64,000 nucleotides of DNA, from the NCBI GenBank assembly GCA_910586395.1, contig CAJUFX010000001.1, positions 384,733-448,732 on the forward strand, written 5' to 3'. This DNA is from an uncultured Bacteroidales bacterium (GTDB lineage: Bacteria; Bacteroidota; Bacteroidia; Bacteroidales; P3). A program made the translations under genes and the position numbers. The notes below the pieces were generated by a model. That model ran no database searches. It was not told where the DNA came from and saw only the letters and a program-made list of their open reading frames with translations. Below are positions 17,438 through 24,505 of the stretch, one piece after another (the stretch's first letter is position 1; every line of letters starts with the position of its first letter).

Positions 17438-19056
17438 TACAGCCCCAATACGGATTTACCCTGTTCGTAATAGATATCTTTCGGGATGTCGGCGCCCGCG
17501 ATGCGTTCCAAATCGGCCTGCAATTCGGCCTTGACCACGCTCTTTTCGGCAATCCAGGCCACGAGTTTGTCGTAATCGCCCTCGCCTTGGATTTTCAGGA
17601 TTTCGCCCAAGAGGGAAGCCACCGCTTCCTTCATCTTGGCCACATCCACCGTATAAAGCCCCTCGGCCGAACGCGTGAACACGCCATGATCAGCCATATA
17701 ATTAAAGCAGAGCATATTGGCCTTTCCGTGCGCGCTGGCCGCGCCGAAACGCACCGAACGGAAGATGCCGGCGAAGAACGTGATGTAATTCTTTTCCACT
17801 TCGCCCTCGTTGAGTTCGCCCATTTCATGCAGACGATCCACGAGATACAGCCCCATGATGTCGGCCTTGGCTTCTTCTATCGTCGCGTAGCTTTCTTTCA
17901 AGGCCTGACGGACCGTCCCCTTGCCGTTGATTGTGTTCTTGATGCCCATGCCGTGCGCCACTTCGTGGAACGTCACGTTTTCGAAAAACGCGTTGAATTC
18001 GACCTGCGCTTTCTGTTCGGGGTTCATCACGACGTCGGCGATCGGCATCATGATGCGGTCGAACTTGGCTTTCATCGCGTTTTTAAGCTGCAGCTTGCGC
18101 GTGCCTTTCTGAATGTGGACGCGTTCGTCGTTCGGCAGGTTGATGGCGATGGTCTTGCTGCCGGCGTTGCAGTCGCCGCGGTACAGCACGGCGTCGTAAA
18201 CGTTCATGTCCGACTCCAGACCCGGCGTCTCGCGCTTGTATTGGTCCTCCACGGGCAAGGCTTTCTGCAAATCGGGCAAGAGGGCGGCGAACTTGGTCAG
18301 TTTCGCGCTCCAATCCTCGTCCTTGATGAGCAGGAACGATTCGTGCGCGTTCTTGTAGCCGAAGAGCGCGTCTTCGTAGTTTTCAATCGGGCCGACCACA
18401 AAGTCGAACTTATAGCCTTTGACGTCCATCCAGGCCATGTCGCTTTCGAAATAATCGTCGGTGCGCAAAGCCTTGGCACGCAGGTTCAAATAGTTCTTGA
18501 AACCCTCGTGATCGCAGAGTTCCGCCGCCTGTTCCAACAGGGTGGCCGCCTTTTCAATCTGTTCGGCGAACGCCTCGTGATAGAATTTGACGACGAGTTG
18601 GCCGTTTTCGTCACGGCGCAAGACCGTATAACCGGACGTCTTGTTTTCGTCTTCCAAGGCCTCGAACTCTTCTTTCGTCATGTCGGTCGGATAGAAGCCC
18701 GCACCGGCCGGCTTTTCGCCGACCCCTTCGATAAACGGCTTGTTATCGTTCAAGCGTTCCCAGGGACCGTAGTTGATTTCGGCGAAACGACGGAGCGTAT
18801 CGTCCTGAATGCCAGCCAGAAAAGCGTCCTTATCGGGTCCGTAGGCTTCGAGCCAAAACAGGTCGTTCATGATTTCGGCCGCGTCGCACAAATGCGCCAG
18901 CATCTGTTTTTCGTTGGCCGTCAGCTGGCTCAAATCGGCCGTCAGAGGCACCTTGGCGAAACCCATCACGACATCCGGCTGCCCCTTCTTCTTGGAACAG
19001 CAACCGGAAAGCATAAACAAGGCGCACAGCCCCGTCACGAACCATAATTTCTTCAT
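17437..19056 (-). CDS. Lipoprotein zinc metallopeptidase, M49 (dipeptidyl-peptidase III)-like
   Basis: The 539-residue protein starts with a lipoprotein signal peptide ending LFMLSGC (C19), which supports the ATG at 19056. A zinc site is visible as HEVAH at 364-368 with a second acidic motif EEAKAD (E394/E395), recalling the HExxGH and EEC(R/K)(A)E pair of family M49. Here the first motif is the ordinary five-residue HExxH and the spacing between the two is only 30 residues, so it is a divergent group. Related Bacteroidota proteins are often labelled M49 or, wrongly, dihydrofolate reductase. It probably trims peptides in the periplasm or on the outer membrane. The promoter at its 5' side is supplied by repeat unit 1. 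Confidence 0.7.
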   Translation of the reverse strand: MKKLWFVTGLCALFMLSGCCSKKKGQPDVVMGFAKVPLTADLSQLTANEKQMLAHLCDAAEIMNDLFWLEAYGPDKDAFLAGIQDDTLRRFAEINYGPWERLNDNKPFIEGVGEKPAGAGFYPTDMTKEEFEALEDENKTSGYTVLRRDENGQLVVKFYHEAFAEQIEKAATLLEQAAELCDHEGFKNYLNLRAKALRTDDYFESDMAWMDVKGYKFDFVVGPIENYEDALFGYKNAHESFLLIKDEDWSAKLTKFAALLPDLQKALPVEDQYKRETPGLESDMNVYDAVLYRGDCNAGSKTIAINLPNDERVHIQKGTRKLQLKNAMKAKFDRIMMPIADVVMNPEQKAQVEFNAFFENVTFHEVAHGMGIKNTINGKGTVRQALKESYATIEEAKADIMGLYLVDRLHEMGELNEGEVEKNYITFFAGIFRSVRFGAASAHGKANMLCFNYMADHGVFTRSAEGLYTVDVAKMKEAVASLLGEILKIQGEGDYDKLVAWIAEKSVVKAELQADLERIAGADIPKDIYYEQGKSVLGL

Positions 19057-19132
19057 AGCATATATTTTTGAGTGATTATCAATCAAATTCGCATACAGGC
19101 GTTCCTACCGACCGCCAGCATCAACAAACTTG

Positions 19133-19140
19133 CAAAGATA
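19133..19140 (-). promoter_or_regulatory. -7 box at edge of repeat unit 1, facing the metallopeptidase gene
   Basis: The minus strand reads TATCTTTG, a perfect TAnnTTTG, 76 bases before the metallopeptidase ATG. A TTTT sits 19 bases further upstream, inside the repeat. The box is the left end of the repeat unit. Confidence 0.55.
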
Positions 19141-19295
19141 GTGAAAGGCGAGCACAATGAAAAGCCAAACCATAGGTTTGAGCTTGACATTGTCGAAAGT
19201 CAGCGCGAGCCGAATGCCATGAAGTTTACTTCAATGGCTGAGGCGATGCCTGACATCATTAACGGCTTAGCCGCAAATAGCCGCATCCTATCTTA
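19134..19295. repeat. Interspersed structured repeat, unit 1
   Basis: The unit opens with AAAGATAGTGAAAGGCGAGC and closes with CCGCATCCTATCTTA, so its ends (AAGATAG / CTATCTT) are inverted. Inside are a hairpin (AAGCCAAACC / GGTTTGAGCTT, enclosed by CAATG / CATTG) and a second hairpin at 19216-19238: arms GCCATGAAGT and ACTTCAATGGC, a TT loop and one bulged A five pairs from the loop. It repeats 165 bases further on. The two copies stay open in one frame because 165 is a multiple of three, but I see no reason to call it a gene. Confidence 0.85.
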
Positions 19296-19298
19296 TGT

Positions 19299-19461
19299 AA
19301 AGATAGTGAAAGGCGAGCACAATGAAAAGCCAAACCATAGGTTTGAGCTTGATATTGTCGAAAGTCAGCGCGAGCCGAATGCAAAACAAGCTTGCTTGAT
19401 TTTGCTGAGGCGCTTCTAACACCATTAACGGCTTAGCCGCAAATAGCCGCACCCTATCTTA
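19299..19461. repeat. Interspersed structured repeat, unit 2
   Basis: This is a second copy in direct orientation. The left 80 bases are nearly identical to unit 1 and the right end shares CATTAACGGCTTAGCCGCAA and CCTATCTTA. The variable hairpin at 19381-19405 has arms GCAAAACAAGC and GCTTGATTTTGC: a different sequence from unit 1 but the same TT loop and the same bulged A five pairs from the loop. Together the two units fill the 462-base gap between the metallopeptidase and LuxE-like genes. Confidence 0.85.
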
Positions 19462-19518
19462 TTTAAAAACAAGCATTTTCCCGTAGTTATGAAAGACAAC
19501 GGAACAGACTCCCCGATT

Positions 19519-20532
19519 CTATTGCACCATGAGGTTGCAGCCGCGGATGTCGCTGCCGTCGAAGCGGCCCAACACCGTAAACCGGCCGTCAGGCGCCTGC
19601 CGCCCCAAATCCTGCGTGGCGATGAACGGACAGCTGTACAGGTTGGCCAGGTCTATGACGTCTATGCCGCCGCTTTCGCCCGCGCCCGCCGCCCGCAACG
19701 GGTCATAGACCGAACGCAAACGCACCCGCATCCAAGGCGGACAGACGAACCAGCCGTCCTCGTGCAGATAGGCCTGAGAAAACAATTCGCACATGCCGTA
19801 TTCGGAATAGATATGCGACAGGCCGAACGCCTGTTTGAGAATGGCATGCAGTTCCTCCCGCACGATTTCCTTGCGGCGGCCCTTCATGCCGCCCGTCTCC
19901 ATGACGCTGACGTGGCGCAACGGGAAGCCCGGCCAGCCTTTTTCCGCCAAGTCCAACAGCGCGAACGTGACGCCCATCAGCAACACCTTCCGCCCCTCCG
20001 CCTCCGTTTGCCGCAAGACGTCGGCCAAGCGGTCGGTCTCGTTCAGATAGAAGCCGTGGTAAGGGGACGGGCTGTGCGCCATAAGCGTGCGCATCATATG
20101 GACGAGCGATGAATGCTGTTGTTCCAAATAATTGGGCAACAGTGCCAAAAACGTATAATCGGCCACCGGTCCGAACGCATATTCGAAGCCGTGCAGGCAA
20201 CTTTCCTCATAGAGCCGCGGTTCCACCAGCCAATGCCGGGACGTACGGTTGCCCGTCGTGCCGGAACTCGCGAAATAACCGGCGGCTTCGCAGCCCTCCA
20301 ACAACACCTTATGGCTCTTAAACAGTTCTATCGGCAGAAACGGTATTTGGCTTTCGTGCGTTACATCCGCTTCCCGCAAGGCCGGGAACACGCGCGTCAC
20401 ATAATCGCGATAAACCGGATTGTGCCGGAAATGCAGACGGAACAATTCAAGCGCAAGCGCCGTAAAATCTGCGGGCGTCCGCAATGGCCAAAGACGCGCG
20501 GCATGCGCCTGCCACTTGTTTGTCTGTTCCAT
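19519..20532 (-). CDS. LuxE-like acyl-protein synthetase/reductase-family protein
   Basis: A 337-residue protein of the LuxE acyl-protein synthetase family, related to the adenylate-forming enzymes. Visible features are FLPIELFKSH, the phosphate-binding-like loop YFASSGTTGNRTSRHW at about 85-100, METGGMKGRRKEIVREEL, YSEYGMCELFSQAY, and a C-terminal RCxLxG-like end (FDGSDIRGCNLMV). LuxE activates a fatty acid with ATP and passes it to a cysteine. No luxC or luxD partner is nearby. In Bacteroidota such genes are usually solitary and their substrate is unknown. It diverges from the lipoprotein-mrdA-rodA operon. Confidence 0.82.
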   Translation of the reverse strand: MEQTNKWQAHAARLWPLRTPADFTALALELFRLHFRHNPVYRDYVTRVFPALREADVTHESQIPFLPIELFKSHKVLLEGCEAAGYFASSGTTGNRTSRHWLVEPRLYEESCLHGFEYAFGPVADYTFLALLPNYLEQQHSSLVHMMRTLMAHSPSPYHGFYLNETDRLADVLRQTEAEGRKVLLMGVTFALLDLAEKGWPGFPLRHVSVMETGGMKGRRKEIVREELHAILKQAFGLSHIYSEYGMCELFSQAYLHEDGWFVCPPWMRVRLRSVYDPLRAAGAGESGGIDVIDLANLYSCPFIATQDLGRQAPDGRFTVLGRFDGSDIRGCNLMVQ

Positions 20533-20647
20533 TTTTTATATTTTTACTTGTTGGCTCTATCGCCACCCAACGTCCACACAACACGTTGGTTACAAATTTT
20601 TTATAATTTATTTTACGCTGACCGCCACGCACGGTTCTGCCTTGCAC
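20533..20647. other. Divergent intergenic region with hairpin
   Basis: The 115 AT-rich bases between the LuxE-like gene and the lipoprotein gene contain a short inverted repeat CAACG / CGTTG with an 11-nt loop. No clear TAnnTTTG box was found for either direction. Confidence 0.4.
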
Positions 20648-21211
20648 ATGCCAAAAATACAAATTTTCCGCCAAAAGAATCCGGTCCGGATAGCCGCCGC
20701 AGGCCTGTCGGCCATAGGCTGGCTGACCGCATTCTGTTTCACGGCCTGTGTCAAGCCCAAGGAATTTTCCGAAATCCCCTATCTCGAATACCGATCCGCC
20801 GACGTGTCGGGCATGATTACCAAAGCCGGCGACACGGTTCCCTTGCTCAACCTCACGTTTTACTTTCAGGACGGCGACGGCGACATCGGCACGCACGAGA
20901 ACGAAGCCGTCCTGTTTTTCGCCTTGGAGGAAAAGGTCGGCGACAGCCTTTACGAACCCGTCTATGCCGTCAATGATACGGGCGGCCGCTTCGCCATCGA
21001 ATACGCCTACATGCTGAACCCCATCGAAGCCGTAACGGGCAACGGCGCCGTCTATGGCACGATGACGTGGCGCATGGAGGAATTCGCCGACGTGGCGCGC
21101 GAGTTCGACGGCCGTACGATCCGGTTCGCCATCTGGCTTTTCGACCGGAAGAAACAAAAAAGCAATGTCATTCATTCCGAAGACTTCCGTCTTTCGGATT
21201 ACCGATACTAA
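20648..21211 (+). CDS. Small hypothetical lipoprotein upstream of mrdA
   Basis: The 187-residue product has a lipoprotein signal peptide (AAGLSAIGWLTAFCFTAC, lipid-accepting Cys34), then one beta-rich domain containing FYFQDGDGDIGTHENEAVLF, an Asp-rich loop often seen in Bacteroidota surface lipoproteins. The ATG at 20648 was chosen because the signal peptide follows directly; upstream in-frame codons lie in the divergent promoter region. It ends two bases before mrdA, so it is in the elongation operon, but no role in wall synthesis can be read from the sequence. Confidence 0.75.
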   Translation: MPKIQIFRQKNPVRIAAAGLSAIGWLTAFCFTACVKPKEFSEIPYLEYRSADVSGMITKAGDTVPLLNLTFYFQDGDGDIGTHENEAVLFFALEEKVGDSLYEPVYAVNDTGGRFAIEYAYMLNPIEAVTGNGAVYGTMTWRMEEFADVAREFDGRTIRFAIWLFDRKKQKSNVIHSEDFRLSDYRY

Positions 21212-21213
21212 CC

Positions 21214-23199
21214 ATGCCGAACCGAGCCAGCGTATTTGCCGAAAGAAGCCGCATCGTCATCCTGATTTTCGTCGGGGTCTTCTTCATCTTTTGGATTCGC
21301 CTGTTCTATCTGCAAATCCTCGACTCCACCTACAAGACGGACGCCGAAAACAACGCTTTCCGCAAAAAGACGCAGTACGCGGGACGCGGTCTGATTTACG
21401 ACCGGACGGGCGAACTGCTCGTCTATAACGAGGCCGTCTATGACCTCATGATTATTCCGATCCAAGCGGCCAACACGGACTGGCAACATTTGGCCGAACT
21501 CATCGAAATAGACGAGGCGGGCGCGATACAACGCTATAAAAAGGCGCGCGCCTACTCGCGTTACGCGCCTTCCATTTTCGAAAAGCAACTTTCCAAAGAG
21601 ACCTACGGGCGCTTGCAAGAGCACCTCTACATGTTCCCGGGCTTTTACGTGCATTCGCGGACATTGCGCCGCTATCCGCACGCGGTGGCCGCGCACGTCT
21701 TGGGCGACGTCGGGGAAATCAGCGAGGATGAATTGGGCAAATTGGAGCCGCTCGGCTACAAATCGGGCGACTATATCGGCAAAAGCGGGCTGGAGAAGTT
21801 TTACGAAAACGAACTCAAAGGTCAAAAGGGCGTCAAGATGATTATGGTCGATGTGCTCAACCGCGAAAAAGGCAGCTATAAGGACGGCGCGTTCGACTCG
21901 GCGGCGGTGGCCGGCGAGAACCTCTACACCTCGTTGCACCTCGCCTTACAGACCTATGCCGAACGGCTCATGAAAGGCCGCCGCGGCAGCGTCGTGGCCA
22001 TAGAGCCCGAAACGGGCGAAATCCTGGCCTTGGTCTCGGCGCCGGGCTACGACCCCAACCTGCTCGTCGGCCGCAAACGCAGCCAGAATTATCAGGTATT
22101 GCTGAACGACACGGTCAAACCTTTGTTCGACCGCGCGCTCATGGCGTTTTATCCGCCGGGATCCATTTTCAAGATACCGCAAGCCCTCATCGCGTTGCAG
22201 GAAGGCGTCATCAAACCGGGCACGGGCTTTGTTTGCGACCGCAGCCTCGTGGGTTGCCACAACCACCCCAACCCCCTTTCGGTGCCCGAAGGCATCAAGA
22301 TGTCGTGCAACCCCTATTTCTATCAAGTGTTCAAACGTATCCTGCTGCAAGGAAAAAGCGACAGCCGCTTTGTCGATAGCCGGCTTGGGCTGGACGCTTG
22401 GTGCGAATACATGAGCCGTTTCGGTTTCGGGCAGAAATTGGACATCGACCTGCCCAACGTCAAGACCGGTTTCATTCCGAACTCGGCCTTTTACGACCGC
22501 ATCTACGGTCATAACCAATGGGCGTTCAGCACGATTTATTCGCTCAGCATCGGACAGGGCGAAGTAGGCTTGATTCCGTTGCAGATGGCCAATCTGGCGG
22601 CCACGATCGCGAACCGCGGCCATTATATCACGCCGCATATCGTCAAGGCCATCGGCAAGGCGCGGCGCGTGCCGGAACGTGACACGATACGTCATGAAAC
22701 GGGCATAGACGCCGCATTCTTCGAAACGGCCATCCGCGGCATGTACGGTGCCGTTCATGAAGAAAACGGCACGGCGCGCCGCGCCCGCATCCCGCATATC
22801 GCCGTCTGCGGCAAAACCGGCACCTCCGAAAACCCGCACGGCAAAGACCACGCCGTTTTCATCGCGTTCGCGCCGATGGACGACCCCCAGATCGCCATTT
22901 CGGTCTTTATCGAAAACAGCGGCTTCGGCGGCACCTGGGCCGCGCCACTCGGCAGCCTGCTCATCGAGAAATACCTGACCGACACCATAACACGGCCGGA
23001 ACTGGAACGCCTGCTGGACGACGCGCTCAAACCCGTTGTCGCCAAACCCAAACCGGTAGCCCCCGAACGTCCGCGACGCGACAGTCTGCTCACGCCCATG
23101 CCGCAGTTGCGGCCGCAACTCGGTACCAAACCGGCCTTCCAGCCGCAACAACAAACGGCCCCGCAACTTCCAACCCCAAGTCCAATCCCGGCAAACTGA
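21214..23199 (+). CDS. mrdA: Penicillin-binding protein 2 (elongation transpeptidase)
   Basis: The 661-residue class B PBP cross-links peptidoglycan during cell elongation together with RodA. It has an N-terminal anchor helix (about 13-33), the pedestal domain (GRGLIYDRTGELLVYNE, MFPGFYVHSRTLRRYPH), then the transpeptidase with S-x-x-K as SIFK at about 317, SCN at about 364 and KTG at about 533 (CGKTGTSENPHGKDHA). The tail of about 50 residues is rich in Pro and Gln. The start at 21214 gives a proper anchor. rodA begins two bases after the stop. The mreBCD genes that often precede it in this phylum are absent. Confidence 0.96.
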   Translation: MPNRASVFAERSRIVILIFVGVFFIFWIRLFYLQILDSTYKTDAENNAFRKKTQYAGRGLIYDRTGELLVYNEAVYDLMIIPIQAANTDWQHLAELIEIDEAGAIQRYKKARAYSRYAPSIFEKQLSKETYGRLQEHLYMFPGFYVHSRTLRRYPHAVAAHVLGDVGEISEDELGKLEPLGYKSGDYIGKSGLEKFYENELKGQKGVKMIMVDVLNREKGSYKDGAFDSAAVAGENLYTSLHLALQTYAERLMKGRRGSVVAIEPETGEILALVSAPGYDPNLLVGRKRSQNYQVLLNDTVKPLFDRALMAFYPPGSIFKIPQALIALQEGVIKPGTGFVCDRSLVGCHNHPNPLSVPEGIKMSCNPYFYQVFKRILLQGKSDSRFVDSRLGLDAWCEYMSRFGFGQKLDIDLPNVKTGFIPNSAFYDRIYGHNQWAFSTIYSLSIGQGEVGLIPLQMANLAATIANRGHYITPHIVKAIGKARRVPERDTIRHETGIDAAFFETAIRGMYGAVHEENGTARRARIPHIAVCGKTGTSENPHGKDHAVFIAFAPMDDPQIAISVFIENSGFGGTWAAPLGSLLIEKYLTDTITRPELERLLDDALKPVVAKPKPVAPERPRRDSLLTPMPQLRPQLGTKPAFQPQQQTAPQLPTPSPIPAN

Positions 23200-23201
23200 C
23201 C

Positions 23202-24458
23202 ATGAACGAAACACGCAACCTCTGGCGCAACATCGACATTCCGCTCGTCCTCGCCTATCTCGTACTGGTGATCATGGGCTGGTGCAACATCTATTCGGCG
23301 GTCTTCGATCCCGAAATAGGTCCGACTTTCACGTTCGACACCCGCTACGGCCGACAGCTCATCTATATAGGCTTCGCCGTGCTGATCGCGTTCTTCGTAC
23401 TCTATACGAACTTGAAAATATGGACGCAGTTCGCCTATTTCTATTATATCCTCTGTATCCTGCTCCTCATCGCCGTACTGATTGTCGGCACCGAGATTTC
23501 GGGCGCCAAAGCCTGGATAAAAATCGGCCCGCTTTCGATACAGCCGGCCGAATTCGCCAAATTCGCCACCTGCCTGGCCTTTGCCAAATACGCGAGCCGT
23601 CCCGACCTGAACATGCGGCTCGTCCGCAACCAAATCTCAGCCTCACTTTGGTTTTTATTGCCGGTCGGATTGATCTTATTGGAACCGGATGCCGGTTCCG
23701 CCCTCGTGTTCACGGCTTTCATCATTGTGCTCTACCGCGAAGGCATGTCCGGCAACGTCTTGATTACAGGCGTTGTGGCCATCACGCTCTTCATCCTGGC
23801 CCTGCTCATGAACCAATACATTCTCATGGGCTTGGTAGCCGCCGCTTGTTGCCTGCTCGTTTTTTTCAACAGCAAAACGTTTAAGAATATCGCGATGGCC
23901 GTCGGTATTTTCCTGACCTGTTGCGTCTTTATACGCGGCGTGGATTATGCGTTCAACCGGCTGAGCAGCCACCAAAAGTCACGCATCAACGTTTTGCTGG
24001 GCATAGATTCCGACCTGAAAGGCGCCGGCTACAACGTCAACCAATCCAAAATCGCCATCGGTTCGGGCGGGTTCGGCGGCAAAGGCTTTCTGGACGGCAC
24101 GCAGACGAAATTCAATTTTGTGCCCGAACAAAGTACGGACTTTATTTTCTGTACGATAGGGGAAGAATGGGGGTGGGCCGGTTCCACCGTTCTACTCGGC
24201 TTGTTTTTGTTCGTGCTGATCCGAATCATCCTGCTGGCCGAAAAGCAGAAAAACGATTTCGGGCGCATTTACGGCTACGGCCTAGCCTGCATCCTGTTCA
24301 TCCACATTTTCGTCAATATCGGCATGACGATCGGCCTGTTGCCGGTCATCGGCATTCCGTTGCCGTTCTTCAGTTACGGCGGTTCCTCGCTCTGGACATT
24401 CACGTTGTTGCTGTTCGTCTTTATCAAAATGGACGCGCAACGGCATGCGTCGGTATAA
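23202..24458 (+). CDS. rodA: Rod-shape glycosyltransferase RodA
   Basis: The 418-residue SEDS-family membrane protein has about ten helices. Signature stretches are GAKAWIKIGPLSIQPAEFAK, the long periplasmic loop ending in FVPEQSTDFIFCTIGEEWG (catalytic acid region) and IPLPFFSYGGSSLWT near the end. RodA polymerises lipid II glycan strands and pairs with the PBP2 encoded immediately upstream. FtsW, the division homologue, is at 40.3 kb. Confidence 0.96.
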   Translation: MNETRNLWRNIDIPLVLAYLVLVIMGWCNIYSAVFDPEIGPTFTFDTRYGRQLIYIGFAVLIAFFVLYTNLKIWTQFAYFYYILCILLLIAVLIVGTEISGAKAWIKIGPLSIQPAEFAKFATCLAFAKYASRPDLNMRLVRNQISASLWFLLPVGLILLEPDAGSALVFTAFIIVLYREGMSGNVLITGVVAITLFILALLMNQYILMGLVAAACCLLVFFNSKTFKNIAMAVGIFLTCCVFIRGVDYAFNRLSSHQKSRINVLLGIDSDLKGAGYNVNQSKIAIGSGGFGGKGFLDGTQTKFNFVPEQSTDFIFCTIGEEWGWAGSTVLLGLFLFVLIRIILLAEKQKNDFGRIYGYGLACILFIHIFVNIGMTIGLLPVIGIPLPFFSYGGSSLWTFTLLLFVFIKMDAQRHASV

Positions 24459-24505
24459 AGCGGCTGCCGGTCGCCTTTGATGGCGGGTTTGATACGACGG
24501 GGGTT

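Noticed and set aside
19072..19419. A 115-codon open frame across the two repeat units on the plus strand
   Set aside because: It exists because the 165-base repeat period is a multiple of three. It contains the same residues twice, has no ribosome site or family match, and the variable part keeps hairpin structure rather than amino acids.
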